From Clostridium magnum DSM 2767 (GTDB lineage Bacteria > Bacillota > Clostridia > Clostridiales > Clostridiaceae), in NCBI RefSeq assembly GCF_001623875.1, contig NZ_LWAE01000002.1, forward strand, positions 930,001 to 994,000: a DNA stretch of 64,000 nt, in the 5' to 3' direction. Positions 44,477-53,696 of this stretch are shown here, piece after piece; position 1 is the stretch's first letter; each line of letters begins with the position of its first letter. The position numbers were made by a program, and so were the translations under genes. Under the pieces are notes generated by a model. The model did no database searches, was not told the origin of the DNA, and saw only the letters and a list, made by a program, of their open reading frames with translations.

Positions 44477-44836
44477 ATGATTTACAATGAAAAAAATGAA
44501 TACAAATATTATCACGGACATGATCATAATCATGATGGCTGCGAACATTCGCATGAACATAGTGGACATAATCATGTTCATCGTGGTCATAGTCATGCAC
44601 ATGAAGTATCAGCAGATTGTGATTGCAAATCAGATCTAAGTAAAGATGAGGAAACTTTAAGAATTCTATTAGATCATTGGGTTGAACATAATGAGTCTCA
44701 TGAGGATGGATTTAAAGAATGGGTTAAAAAAGCAATATCAATGGGAAAATTAGAAACTGCAGAATTTATACAAAAAGCTGTAGAATTTATGCAAGAAGCA
44801 GATAAAATGCTTATGGAAGCAAAGGAAAATATGTAA
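44477..44836 (+). CDS. Histidine-rich metal-binding protein
   Basis: The 119-residue protein has more than fifteen histidines between residues 12 and 50 (YYHGHDHNHDGCEHSHEH, HNHVHRGHSHAHE), then DCDCKSD. A helical C-terminal domain with ILLDHWVEHNESHEDGFKEW follows. Such His tracts bind nickel, cobalt or zinc as a store or chaperone. It starts after CGGAGGAG and heads an operon with FmdE, a methyltransferase and a FecCD-type transporter, under sigma-54 promoter III. Confidence 0.8.
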   Translation: MIYNEKNEYKYYHGHDHNHDGCEHSHEHSGHNHVHRGHSHAHEVSADCDCKSDLSKDEETLRILLDHWVEHNESHEDGFKEWVKKAISMGKLETAEFIQKAVEFMQEADKMLMEAKENM

Positions 44837-44862
44837 CATAAAAAGCTTGAGGAGGAAATATT

Positions 44863-45387
44863 ATGAATAAAGAATTATGGAAAAAATGTGTGGAGTTTCA
44901 CGGACATGAATGTCCAGGGTTAGCAATAGGCTTTAAGGCTAGTGAGGCAGCTAGAGAAAAGATGGGATTATCTTTTTCTAAAGATGAAGAAGTTGCTTGT
45001 GTAACTGAAAACGATGCTTGTGGTGTTGATGCAGTACAGGTTATAACAGGTTGTTCTATGGGTAAAGGTAATTTGATATATAAAGATGCTGGTAAGATGG
45101 CTTTTACATTTTTTAGTAGAAAAAGCGGTGAAGCTTTAAGAATAGTTTTAAAGCCATGGAATAGAAGTGGTGATAGACAAAAGGATATGGAATATATGCT
45201 TGATGCACCCTATGAAGAATTATTTGATTTTAAAAAGCCAAACTTTACTGTGCCGGAGAATGCTAGATTGTTTAATAGTATAGCTTGCGAATCTTGTGGA
45301 GAAAGTACTGCTGAGTGCAAGATAAGAATAATGGATGGCAAAAATGTATGTGGAGATTGTTTTAAGGAATATTCAAGGGGTTTCTAA
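44863..45387 (+). CDS. FmdE-family protein with zinc ribbon
   Basis: The 174-residue protein starts CVEFHGHECPGLAIGFKASEAA, the HGHxCPG signature of FmdE proteins (first seen with formylmethanofuran dehydrogenase). A C-terminal ribbon follows with CESCGEST and CGDCFKEYS. Bacterial FmdE proteins occur beside metal transporters and are thought to bind metal or its complex. It lies between the His-rich protein and a methyltransferase. The exact role is unknown. Confidence 0.88.
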   Translation: MNKELWKKCVEFHGHECPGLAIGFKASEAAREKMGLSFSKDEEVACVTENDACGVDAVQVITGCSMGKGNLIYKDAGKMAFTFFSRKSGEALRIVLKPWNRSGDRQKDMEYMLDAPYEELFDFKKPNFTVPENARLFNSIACESCGESTAECKIRIMDGKNVCGDCFKEYSRGF

Positions 45388-45389
45388 TT

Positions 45390-46208
45390 ATGGATATGAA
45401 ATATTTTTCTGATTTATGGAGAAATTCAACAAAGTATTATAGTGTAGAAGAGAAATTTTGGAATGAAAGAGCTGAGGAGTTTAATAGAAGGGATATAGAA
45501 GAAAAAGAAAACAGGGATTTTTTCTCTATATTAGATTTTATTGAAGTAGAACAAGATGCAAAATTTAAGAATGTATTAGATATAGGATGCGGCACAGGCT
45601 TCTATTCTATACAATTTTCAGGAATAGCTGATTATGTTGCCGGTACAGATATTTCTAAAAACATGCTGGAATATGCAGAAAAAAACGCAGAAGCTAAAAA
45701 TAGAGGTAATATAACTTTTGTAAAAAAACCTTGGTCAGAATTAAATTTAAAAGAATTTCAATGGAAAGAAAAGTTTGATTTAGTTTTTGCATCTATGACA
45801 CCAGCTGTAGATAGCTATGAAGATCTTATGAAAATGATAGCTTGTGGAACAAACTTATATTTTCTAAGTGGGTTTGTAGAAAGAAAGGACAGTTTAAAGG
45901 ATGAACTTTCAGAAATAATTTTAGATTCCCATAGTAATAATCCTCATGGAAACAAAATATATAATGCTTTTAATATATTATGGAACATGGGTTACTATCC
46001 AAAGATAAGCTATAAAGATTCTAACTGGGAGAGATATAAGTCTGTAGATAAATTTTATCAAGAATTTGTAATTCATTTTGAAAGAAAAAAACTTTTAACA
46101 AGAGAAGATAAAGCTGCTATTAAAAATTACTTAGAAAATAAAGCGGTAAATGGTATGGTACAGGAAAAAATAACTTCTAAAGTAGCATGGCTTTTCTGGA
46201 AAAAATAG
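45390..46208 (+). CDS. Class I SAM-dependent methyltransferase
   Basis: The 272-residue protein has motif I VLDIGCGTGFYSIQFS, motif II AGTDISKNMLEYAEKNA, and a motif IV-like FDLVFASMTPAVDS. It begins 3 bp after the FmdE stop, so it is translationally linked. Methyltransferases of this kind next to FmdE and a siderophore-type transporter might modify a metallophore or metal complex; that is inference. The methyl acceptor is unknown. Confidence 0.82.
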   Translation: MDMKYFSDLWRNSTKYYSVEEKFWNERAEEFNRRDIEEKENRDFFSILDFIEVEQDAKFKNVLDIGCGTGFYSIQFSGIADYVAGTDISKNMLEYAEKNAEAKNRGNITFVKKPWSELNLKEFQWKEKFDLVFASMTPAVDSYEDLMKMIACGTNLYFLSGFVERKDSLKDELSEIILDSHSNNPHGNKIYNAFNILWNMGYYPKISYKDSNWERYKSVDKFYQEFVIHFERKKLLTREDKAAIKNYLENKAVNGMVQEKITSKVAWLFWKK

Positions 46209-46312
46209 CATATATATGGAGCGATACTTAAATCTAATGGAGTTCTTATTCCTAGATTTAAGTATTAGTACCAGTAGTTATTGTATAAAACAAGTAAAGG
46301 AATTGATGAAAA

Positions 46313-47374
46313 TTGAACTTAGAGATAAATCAAAGTTATAAGGAATATACAGGGAGAAAAAAGATTGTAATTTCTTTGGTTATATTGTTAATTATAGTTT
46401 TTTCTATATTTTCAATATGTGCTGGCTCTTCAAATATAAAACCTTATCAAGTAATAATGGCTATTTTGGGGAAAGGAACTGAGCTATCAAATTTAGTAAT
46501 ATGGAATATACGTCTTCCGAGAGTTATGGCTGCGATTATAGCAGGGGCAGGTTTATCTGTTGCGGGTTGTGTAATGCAAAGCAATTTAAGAAATCCTCTG
46601 GCATCACCATCAACCTTGGGAATATCCAGTGCGGCGGCTTTTGGTGCAAATCTTGCTATTATAGTGTTTGGAGCAGGAAGTATAAAAAGCAGTAGTGCAG
46701 ATGCAGTTCTTATAAATAATCCATATATAGTTACTATTTGTGCCTTTGGCTTTTCAATGGTAGCAACTTTTATTATTTTAATGATTGCAACGCTTAGATC
46801 CCTTTCATCAGAGGCTGTGCTTCTTGCCGGTGTAGCTATAGGATCCCTTTTTTCAGCAGGTAGTACACTTGTTCAATACTTTGCTCAAGACGTGCAGGTA
46901 GCTGCCGTTGTTTTCTGGGCCTTTGGAGATCTTGGACGTGCTTCCTGGAGAGAAGTAACTATAATGGCAATTCTGATTATAGCTTCAACTGTTTATTTCA
47001 TAATAAGACAGTGGGATTACAATGCTATGGACAGTGGAGAAGAAGCAGCAAAAAGTCTTGGTGTAAATGTACAGCAAGTAAGGTTTGGGGGATTATTTGT
47101 TTCTTCTTTAATTACTGCGGCTGCAGTTTCATTTCTTGGTATTATTGGATTTATAGGATTGATAGGTCCTCAGATAATGAGAAGAATTATTGGTGGTGAT
47201 CATCGTTTCTTAATTCCGTCCTCTGCACTTATGGGATCATTGCTGCTTCTTATTTCTGATACCTTTGCAAGAACTGTAATATCACCTGTAATACTTCCAG
47301 TAGGAGCTATTACATCATTCCTTGGTGCACCGATGTTTTTATATTTGCTGATGAGGGGGTATAAGAGAAAATGA
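46313..47374 (+). CDS. FecCD-family ABC transporter permease
   Basis: The 353-residue protein starts at TTG 46313 after AAAGGAATTG. It has about nine helices and the FecCD/BtuC blocks NIRLPRVMAAIIAGAGLSVAG, QSNLRNPLASPSTLGISSAAAFG (in two parts), and GFIGLIGPQIMRRIIGGDHR. This family imports iron-siderophores, heme or cobalamin. Linked genes (His-rich protein, FmdE) hint at a nickel or cobalt complex instead. The stop overlaps the ATPase start by 4 bp. Confidence 0.9.
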   Translation: MNLEINQSYKEYTGRKKIVISLVILLIIVFSIFSICAGSSNIKPYQVIMAILGKGTELSNLVIWNIRLPRVMAAIIAGAGLSVAGCVMQSNLRNPLASPSTLGISSAAAFGANLAIIVFGAGSIKSSSADAVLINNPYIVTICAFGFSMVATFIILMIATLRSLSSEAVLLAGVAIGSLFSAGSTLVQYFAQDVQVAAVVFWAFGDLGRASWREVTIMAILIIASTVYFIIRQWDYNAMDSGEEAAKSLGVNVQQVRFGGLFVSSLITAAAVSFLGIIGFIGLIGPQIMRRIIGGDHRFLIPSSALMGSLLLLISDTFARTVISPVILPVGAITSFLGAPMFLYLLMRGYKRK

Positions 47375-48123
47375 TTTTATCAGTAAAGGGATTAAGCTTT
47401 AAATATCCAAGCAGATCTATTCTAAGAGATATTAATTTTTCCATAGAAAAGGGAGAATGCGTTGCAATTTTAGGTACAAATGGAGCGGGAAAATCTACTC
47501 TTCTTAAATGTATAAATAAAATATTAAAAGTACAAGCTGGTACTGTGGTAGTTGGAAAGGATGAAGTTTTCAAGCTTAATCCTGTAAAGCTTGCTCAAAG
47601 GATAGGTTATGTTGCACAACAACAGATGAGTATAAGAACTACTGTTTTTGATTCGGTGCTTCTGGGAAGAAAACCTTATATTAAATGGAATATTACAGAA
47701 GAGGATATTGAAATAGCTAATAATGCTATTAAAATGCTTGAACTTGAAAAGTACTCTCTAAGATATTTAGACGAGTTAAGTGGAGGAGAATTACAGAAGG
47801 TTGTAATCGCAAGAGCTCTTGCACAGGAACCAGATGTACTTCTTTTAGATGAGCCTACAAGTAATTTAGACTTAAAAAATCAACTTGAAGTAATAAGAAT
47901 TATAAGGGAGATAGTTAAGAAGCAGCAAATTGCTGCTGTAATGATAGTGCACGATTTGAACCTTGCTATAAGATTTGCTGATAAGTTTGTTCTTTTGAAG
48001 GATGAAAATATTTTTGCCGTTGGCGGACAAGAGGTTATGACTTCTGAAAATATTGAAAGTGTTTATTCTGTTCCTGTAGCAATTGAGAGATGTAGGGATA
48101 ACCTAGTGGTTGTACCACTATAG
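47371..48123 (+). CDS. FecE/BtuD-type ABC transporter ATPase
   Basis: The 250-residue protein has Walker A GTNGAGKST, signature LSGGELQKVV, Walker B LLLDEPTSNLD and the switch histidine in VHDLNLAIRFADK. It is coupled to the permease by an ATGA overlap. Confidence 0.93.
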   Translation: MILSVKGLSFKYPSRSILRDINFSIEKGECVAILGTNGAGKSTLLKCINKILKVQAGTVVVGKDEVFKLNPVKLAQRIGYVAQQQMSIRTTVFDSVLLGRKPYIKWNITEEDIEIANNAIKMLELEKYSLRYLDELSGGELQKVVIARALAQEPDVLLLDEPTSNLDLKNQLEVIRIIREIVKKQQIAAVMIVHDLNLAIRFADKFVLLKDENIFAVGGQEVMTSENIESVYSVPVAIERCRDNLVVVPL

Positions 48124-48200
48124 ATATAAATTATAGAAAGTAATAGTATATAGAATCTAATGCGTTGAAAGAAAATTTATTAAATTAGGGGGAAATAATT

Positions 48201-49310
48201 GTGCGTAGAAAGTTTTCAAGCTTATTGCTTGTAATAATGTTTACAATGACATTTTTATTTGGAGGTTGTTCCTCTAAAACTACTGAAACGACCGCTTCAA
48301 AATCTGAAAAGATAACTGTAAAAGACTTAGTGGGAAGGGAAGTTACCTTAAATTCAAAGGCAAGTAAAGTAGTAGCAATTGGACCTGGAGCATTGAGACT
48401 TTATTGCTATGTAAATGGCTCAAAATATTTAGCAGGTGTAGAGCAGACGGAAAAAGGTAGTCTTATAGGTAAACCATATATGATGACAAATCCAGATATT
48501 GCAAAGCTTACAGCTATTGGTCCTGGAGGTCCTAATAATGCACCTGACCCTGAAAAAATACTTTCTGTTAAGCCAGATGTAATTTTTACTACTTATTCTA
48601 CAGATAAGGCTTCTGCTGATGAGTTACAATCAAAAACTAATATACCGGTTGTAGTATTAAGTTATGGAAAAGAATCTACCTTTGACCCTAATGTAGATAA
48701 TTCTCTGGAAATGATAGGTGAAGTAACCGGCAGCGAAAGCAGGGTGCAGGAAGTAGTTAATTATATAAAAAGTTGTAAAAATGATCTAGATAAGAGAACT
48801 AAAGATATTGCTGAAAATGAAAAACCAAGTACATATGCTGGAGCACTCAGTGCGAAAGGCTCCCATGGTATTGAAAGTACTCAGGGGAATTATTCTCTGT
48901 TTAAGGCTGTACATGGAAAGAATGTAGTGGATGAGACAGGAAAGACAGGTTCTATTATGATAGATAAGGAAAAGTTACTTAAATGGAATCCAGATAAGAT
49001 TTTTATAGATGAGGGAGGCTTACAGGTAGTACAGGAGGATTATAAAAAGAATCCAAATTATTATAATAATCTTTCTGCAGTTAAAAATGGAGAGTTATAT
49101 TCACAAATGCCATATAATTTTTATACTACCAACATTGAGACTGCTATAGCAGATGCTTACTATCTTGGAAAGGTTCTTTATCCTGAAAAGTTTAAGGATA
49201 TTGAGCCAGAGAAAAAGGCTGATGAGATTTATAAAGCTTTTCTTGGAAAGGATCTTTACTCAGAAATGGCAAAGAACTTTGGGGGATTTAAAAAGATAAC
49301 ACTGAGGTAA
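48201..49310 (+). CDS. Lipoprotein substrate-binding component of the FecCD-type transporter
   Basis: The 369-residue protein starts at GTG 48201. It has a lipobox (FLFGGC, Cys23) and a Ser/Thr-rich linker. The two lobes of a helical-backbone binding protein follow (KITVKDLVGREVTLNSKASKVVAIG, PEKILSVKPDVIFTTYS). Cys23 would be lipidated by Lgt. The family binds siderophores, heme, B12 or chelated metals. No strong site precedes the GTG other than GGGGGAAATAATT. Confidence 0.9.
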   Translation: MRRKFSSLLLVIMFTMTFLFGGCSSKTTETTASKSEKITVKDLVGREVTLNSKASKVVAIGPGALRLYCYVNGSKYLAGVEQTEKGSLIGKPYMMTNPDIAKLTAIGPGGPNNAPDPEKILSVKPDVIFTTYSTDKASADELQSKTNIPVVVLSYGKESTFDPNVDNSLEMIGEVTGSESRVQEVVNYIKSCKNDLDKRTKDIAENEKPSTYAGALSAKGSHGIESTQGNYSLFKAVHGKNVVDETGKTGSIMIDKEKLLKWNPDKIFIDEGGLQVVQEDYKKNPNYYNNLSAVKNGELYSQMPYNFYTTNIETAIADAYYLGKVLYPEKFKDIEPEKKADEIYKAFLGKDLYSEMAKNFGGFKKITLR

Positions 49311-49477
49311 TTTTAAAATGTATTCTATATGACAGAAAAAAAGCATGTCATATAGGGTGTTTAACTAATTTGGATGTGGAAAATGAAAATATATCAGAAT
49401 ATTAAGAAATATAAAAAGTGTTTGATGAGTAATGATTATTATATAACAGTAAATATAAAGGTGGTGGCGATTAAATG

Positions 49478-49566
49478 TAAAAACCTATGATAAATTATAA
49501 TCACAACTGCACCTAGTCTACTTGGTAGGATGCAGTTTTAAATTATAATCATCATAGGTTTTTGTT
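49478..49566. terminator. Large bidirectional terminator
   Basis: AAAACCTATGAT...ATCATAGGTTTT, AATTATAAT...AATTATAAT-type inner arms and ACTGCA...TGCAGT form one long interrupted hairpin between convergent genes. Confidence 0.85.
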
Positions 49567-49584
49567 ATATTAAAATACTATATT

Positions 49585-50232
49585 CTAATACTTTATAGAT
49601 TTCTTAGGACACTTATAAACACATCTGCTGCACTGGATACAGTCGTGGTGATTTATTGAATCATCCTTATATTCATAAGGAGTAATGCCCATTGGACAGC
49701 TCTTTTCGCATATCTTACAGGATACACAACTTGTATTAACCTTTAATAATGAATCACCATTTTTCTTATTGTTAAATCGTGAAATAAAAGCGGCTATACT
49801 TCCCATAGGACAGAAATTACACCAAGTTCTTTCGTTGTAAAATAAGGATAATGTTATTCCAATTATAGTAGTTACAACTATTAATCTATAAATTATAAAG
49901 CCCATTGCATAAAGGTTACCCCAGTTTTTCACCATACCAGTTGTAAACATAGTAAGCATTAGAATTACAATAAAAACTCTAAAATAAGATGATTTAAGGA
50001 ATTTAGGTACTTTTTTCTTTTTGCTAAATTTAGATACTATATTATCATAAAAGCTCCCTCTTGGACATAGATTTCCACACCAGAATCTTCCCTTAAAGAA
50101 TGAAACAACAATGGGAGCAAACATACACAGTGTTGCAATTAATCCAATCCTAAAATCAAAAAGCCCTATGATGATAAAAGTAATTAAAAGTATATAAGAA
50201 TATTTCTTCCAATAATTCAAAATAGATTTCAT
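49585..50232 (-). CDS. Short 4Fe-4S membrane protein (NapH/CcoG-like)
   Basis: The 215-residue protein has FWCGNLCPRGSFYDN, TWCNFCPMGS, CVSCKICEKSCPMG and CIQCSRCVYKCPKKS. It is a close paralogue of 19954-20610. It has a sigma-70-type promoter on the minus strand with a G-tract palindrome just downstream (50258-50279), so a CsoR-family repressor probably controls it. A decayed copy with the same upstream region is at 14331-14621. It probably passes electrons through the membrane to an unknown acceptor. Confidence 0.87.
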   Translation of the reverse strand: MKSILNYWKKYSYILLITFIIIGLFDFRIGLIATLCMFAPIVVSFFKGRFWCGNLCPRGSFYDNIVSKFSKKKKVPKFLKSSYFRVFIVILMLTMFTTGMVKNWGNLYAMGFIIYRLIVVTTIIGITLSLFYNERTWCNFCPMGSIAAFISRFNNKKNGDSLLKVNTSCVSCKICEKSCPMGITPYEYKDDSINHHDCIQCSRCVYKCPKKSIKY

Positions 50233-50257
50233 AAAAAAACCTCCATAATATAATTAA

Positions 50258-50312
50258 CATGTACCCCGTGGGGGTATGTCATTATTATATTATAGTACTT
50301 TTTATGTGTCAA
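50258..50312 (-). promoter_or_regulatory. Promoter and CsoR/CstR-like operator of the 4Fe-4S gene
   Basis: On the minus strand TTGACA (about 50312-50307) and TATAAT precede ACATACCCCCACGGGGTACATG. This last is a palindrome with G and C tracts that resembles operators of copper or persulfide sensors of the CsoR family. The repressor is not in the window. Confidence 0.6.
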
Positions 50313-50379
50313 TTTGAAAGAGGACCTTTATTGCTATTTATAAGGGTTTTTCTTAATATAGATTCTTATATCTCACTAT

Positions 50380-50416
50380 AAATCCTTATATCGCAATATT
50401 ACGATATAAGGATTTT
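50380..50416. terminator. Hairpin, possible terminator
   Basis: AAATCCTTATATCG and CGATATAAGGATTT form a perfect 14-bp stem followed by TAAAAA. It insulates the PadR promoter from the minus-strand promoter. Confidence 0.55.
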
Positions 50417-50463
50417 AAAAAATACCTTTGACTATTGAAACATGTAAGATATAATGGAATTAT

Positions 50464-50501
50464 AATACTGTTATAAACAGTATAGTGTATATAACAGTAT
50501 T
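50464..50501 (+). promoter_or_regulatory. PadR operator (dyad)
   Basis: AATACTGTTATA ... TATAACAGTATT is a 12-bp inverted repeat with an inner copy of the arm, 30 bp before the padR-type gene. Its place points to self-regulation. Confidence 0.65.
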
Positions 50502-50531
50502 GGTAAACTAAAAAGAAAGAAGGTATTTCTA

Positions 50532-50876
50532 ATGGCTAAGCGATATGGTCGTCACACACCTGCTTTTTTACTGCTTCAATTAGCATATGCTCCCGCCTAC
50601 GGTGGAATGCTTATGAAAAGATTAGAAAATGAGCTCCCTTATTGTTTTTCTGACAGTGCAATGATTTATCGTAGTTTAAAAGATATGGAAAGCGATGGAT
50701 TGCTAGAAACAACTTGGGAAACAAAAGAAACCGGTAAGCCTGTCAAGTGGTATAACATTACGAAAAAAGGTTTAGAAATGCTGGATGAGTTTGCGGAAGA
50801 TATCCGAAAGCGTCATGCTAATTTTGAATATTTTCTCTCAAAGTATCATTCGGCAAAACTTGATTCCAATAAGTAA
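50532..50876 (+). CDS. PadR-family transcriptional regulator
   Basis: The 114-residue protein has the winged helix typical of PadR: TPAFLLLQLAYAPAYGGML, DSAMIYRSLKDMESDGLLET and YNITKKGLEMLDEF. It starts after AAAGAAGG and is followed 15 bp later by an MFS pump gene. PadR repressors often control a neighbouring multidrug pump. A collapsed copy of this pair is at 14735-15292. Confidence 0.9.
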   Translation: MAKRYGRHTPAFLLLQLAYAPAYGGMLMKRLENELPYCFSDSAMIYRSLKDMESDGLLETTWETKETGKPVKWYNITKKGLEMLDEFAEDIRKRHANFEYFLSKYHSAKLDSNK

Positions 50877-50891
50877 AAAAGGAGATTTCAT

Positions 50892-52082
50892 ATGGAAAGT
50901 AAACCTAAAATACAATATTCTAAAATAGCTGTAATCTCTCTGGCACATTTACTGAATGACCTCTATAGTAATTATTTGCCTCAAATGCTACCATTTTTAG
51001 TCGTTTTATATCCCGGTTTCACTGCGACAAGAGGGGCGATTATTGTTTCAGCTTTTTCAATTACATCCTCACTTACTCAACCATTGTTTGGATATTTTAT
51101 GGATAGGCAAGGAAAGCGTTGGTTGGCTTATATTGGTACTCTGTGGATGGCAACCATGTTAAGCTTAACAGGACTTGTACACAATTATTTACTACTTGTT
51201 GTACTTGCGGCTTTAGCTGGGCTTGGTACTGCAGTCTTCCATCCTCAAGCCTCCACAATGGTCAATGTTTTAAGCAGGGATCGTAAAGCAGTATTGCTTT
51301 CTGTTTTTGTTGCTTTCGGAAATTTTGGCTTTGCATTAAGTCCACTTTTATTAGTTCCTTTGTTCCAAGCTTACGGATTAAAAGCGACTGTTGTTACCAT
51401 TATTCCAGGCATAATTGTATCATTTTTATTATTCCTTTTTTCACCAAGAGATCAAGTATTAAAGGGTGCCCCTCCAACACTCAGTGCTGTTTTTAAAAGC
51501 CTTAAAGAATCTGCAAAAGAACTTATTGCCATTGTTAGTGTAATTGCTATTCGTTCCTTAGCATATACTGGGTTGTTGACGATACTTCCTCTCTATTTTA
51601 AATATAAAAATTTGTCAAACATTCAAGCAAGTTATCTCGTTACTATTATGCTTGCAGCTGGTGCGTTTGGCGGTATCATCGGTGGGTTTATATCAGATTA
51701 CTTTGGGCGAAAGCAACTTATTATTGGTTCACTTGTGTTTTCAACACCACTATTTTTTGCTTTTCTACTAACAAAGGGCATACTGAGTACAATATTTTTG
51801 GCACTAGCCGGGTCAGCACTCTTAGCAAGTTTTTCTGTAACTGTCGTAGCAGCACAAGAAGCCATACCAGAAAATAAAGCATTAGCCGCAGGATTAACAA
51901 TGGGGTTTGCTAACGGATTAGGAGGACTAGCTGTCATTGTAATAGGCCATATTGGAGATGTTTTCGGACTGACTGCTGCAGTAAGGATATTATTCATATT
52001 GCCAATAATCGCTGGTTTAACCGGTATTTTCATGAAAAGTCGACCGGCTGCTCGATTGCAACGACAATCACAACAAATGTAA
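50892..52082 (+). CDS. MFS efflux transporter (Fsr-like)
   Basis: The 396-residue protein has twelve predicted helices. The N-terminus AHLLNDLYSNYLPQMLPFL is typical of the fosmidomycin-resistance (Fsr) group of the major facilitator family, and FGYFMDRQGKRWLAYIG is the loop 2-3 motif. It starts after AAAGGAG and is probably repressed by the PadR protein. The pump substrate is unknown. Confidence 0.9.
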   Translation: MESKPKIQYSKIAVISLAHLLNDLYSNYLPQMLPFLVVLYPGFTATRGAIIVSAFSITSSLTQPLFGYFMDRQGKRWLAYIGTLWMATMLSLTGLVHNYLLLVVLAALAGLGTAVFHPQASTMVNVLSRDRKAVLLSVFVAFGNFGFALSPLLLVPLFQAYGLKATVVTIIPGIIVSFLLFLFSPRDQVLKGAPPTLSAVFKSLKESAKELIAIVSVIAIRSLAYTGLLTILPLYFKYKNLSNIQASYLVTIMLAAGAFGGIIGGFISDYFGRKQLIIGSLVFSTPLFFAFLLTKGILSTIFLALAGSALLASFSVTVVAAQEAIPENKALAAGLTMGFANGLGGLAVIVIGHIGDVFGLTAAVRILFILPIIAGLTGIFMKSRPAARLQRQSQQM

Positions 52083-52087
52083 TAATT

Positions 52088-52125
52088 ATAAAGGAGAATG
52101 GATTAAGTAGTCCATTCTCCTTTAT
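52088..52125. terminator. Strong terminator after the MFS gene
   Basis: ATAAAGGAGAATGGA and TCCATTCTCCTTTAT form a perfect 15-bp stem, with T/A tails on both sides. A similar hairpin follows the DUF2680 gene at 58806. Confidence 0.85.
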
Positions 52126-52127
52126 AA

Positions 52128-52349
52128 TTATATAGTACGTTTTTTTTGCAACAATTCTTCTAACTCATTGATAGATTCGGTTATTTCACCTATTTCAATT
52201 TCGAATTTTTTTACTGTAACACCAGGAAGATGAATGCCTGTTTGGCTTAGTACAATTGATCTTTCCTGCTCTATATCTTCAAGGGAGTCCTTAAGTTTTA
52301 CAAGTCTTTTTTCTAACTCTTCAATACTCATTTTCTCAAAATCAATCAT
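52128..52349 (-). CDS. Small coiled-coil protein of unknown function
   Basis: The 73-residue protein is highly charged with heptad-like leucines (EELEKRLVKLKDSLEDIEQ, ITESINELEELLQKK), so it is probably a helical hairpin. GAGGAGCG precedes the start at a reasonable distance. It convergently meets the MFS terminator. Function unknown. Confidence 0.6.
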   Translation of the reverse strand: MIDFEKMSIEELEKRLVKLKDSLEDIEQERSIVLSQTGIHLPGVTVKKFEIEIGEITESINELEELLQKKRTI

Positions 52350-52545
52350 TGATAACGCACGCTCCTCTTAGGTTTAGTATTACTAAACTATTAATTTTCA
52401 AAAGTTAAATTAATAACAGAGTTTGTTTAAAGTAAGTCGTATTCATTTGTTGCAATATTTTATACTTGAATTATACTATAAGCATGAAAAATCTACAATA
52501 ATTCGAGTTTGGTAGTGAGTACTCCCTGATCTTCTTTAATATCTA

Positions 52546-53670
52546 TCATTTATCAAAAGTGATGGATTTTGTAGGACAGGCATTAATGCAGGTTCCACAG
52601 GAGAAGCAATCTGGTTTAATTTTATCTTTACTTAATATACTTTTCATAGCATTAGTAGGACATGCTACTGTACATTCTTTGCAGTTTATACATGTGGTAG
52701 AGTCCACTTTAATTCTAAACTTGCTAAATTTTTCAACAATCCATCCTAAAAGACCAAAAGGACAGAACAGGTGGCACCAAGGTCTGTAAATGAAAAGACT
52801 GCTTATTAGAAGGATAGATATAAAAACAATACCTATTGCTGTTAACGCTGCTGGTTTAAATATAGTAAAAGGATTAATTACTTCAATAATGTCAAAGGAC
52901 CATATGAAAGCAACTAAAGTAAACAGAATGAAAAATACAATTCGAATTGTGTTAGAAATATAAAATGGAATTTTATATTGTTTAAATATTCCTTCTCTGT
53001 CTTTTGAATCTCTATTTAGGCGAAAAATGAAATCCTGAAGAGTACCAAGCTGACATGCCCATCCGCAAATAAACTTGTTTGCAGCAACTACAATTCCTAA
53101 AAAAACAAGAAGAGCAATGATTCTAGGTGGAAATAAAATTCCCTTTATTGCAAAATTACTTACCATATCTTTAACTGTTGACATTGAATTTGGTTCAGGT
53201 CCCAGTATTACTCCAAATATTAAGGTGGAAGATAGAAGTATGTATTTACTTAAAGAAGGTGACATCTTGTTTTTTCTCAATAAAAGAAAAGCAACTGTCA
53301 TAAATACTGCCCATAGGATAAACTTTGCTACAATTAATACTACATTTTTGGAAGCTTCCTCTGCCTTAAAGTTTAAAGCCTTTTGTATCTTTGAACTTGC
53401 GTCCGTTTCACTGATACCAAGTTCCTTCAAGGTTTTTTCGTTACTACTGCTGTCCTTTATTTTTAAAGCATTTTGAATTAGTTCCTCTTGCTGACTGTTT
53501 TTACTAGCGATAGTGGCTATTGTCATATCTTCACTTACTATGATTTGTTTTGGGACATACAGTTTTTCTGTATGTCCTCCAAAACGTTGTGAAATAAAGA
53601 AGGAAAGAGCAACAATTATTGTAATGGTACTAAAAAATAATAGAATGACACTTAATTTTGAATTCTTCAT
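52546..53670 (-). CDS. NapH/NosR-like 4Fe-4S membrane protein
   Basis: The 374-residue protein has an N-terminal helix and an extracytoplasmic domain with MTIATIASKNSQQEELIQ. Several helices follow with FICGWACQLGTLQDFIF and PWCHLFCPFGLLGWI, then CINCKECTVACPTNA and CFSCGTCINACPTKS. It is the last gene of a three-gene minus-strand operon. Relatives deliver electrons across the membrane, for example in nitrate or nitrous oxide respiration, but no such reductase is in the window. Confidence 0.87.
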   Translation of the reverse strand: MKNSKLSVILLFFSTITIIVALSFFISQRFGGHTEKLYVPKQIIVSEDMTIATIASKNSQQEELIQNALKIKDSSSNEKTLKELGISETDASSKIQKALNFKAEEASKNVVLIVAKFILWAVFMTVAFLLLRKNKMSPSLSKYILLSSTLIFGVILGPEPNSMSTVKDMVSNFAIKGILFPPRIIALLVFLGIVVAANKFICGWACQLGTLQDFIFRLNRDSKDREGIFKQYKIPFYISNTIRIVFFILFTLVAFIWSFDIIEVINPFTIFKPAALTAIGIVFISILLISSLFIYRPWCHLFCPFGLLGWIVEKFSKFRIKVDSTTCINCKECTVACPTNAMKSILSKDKIKPDCFSCGTCINACPTKSITFDK

Positions 53671-53696
53671 AGCACATAATTCCTTTCAAAAATCTT

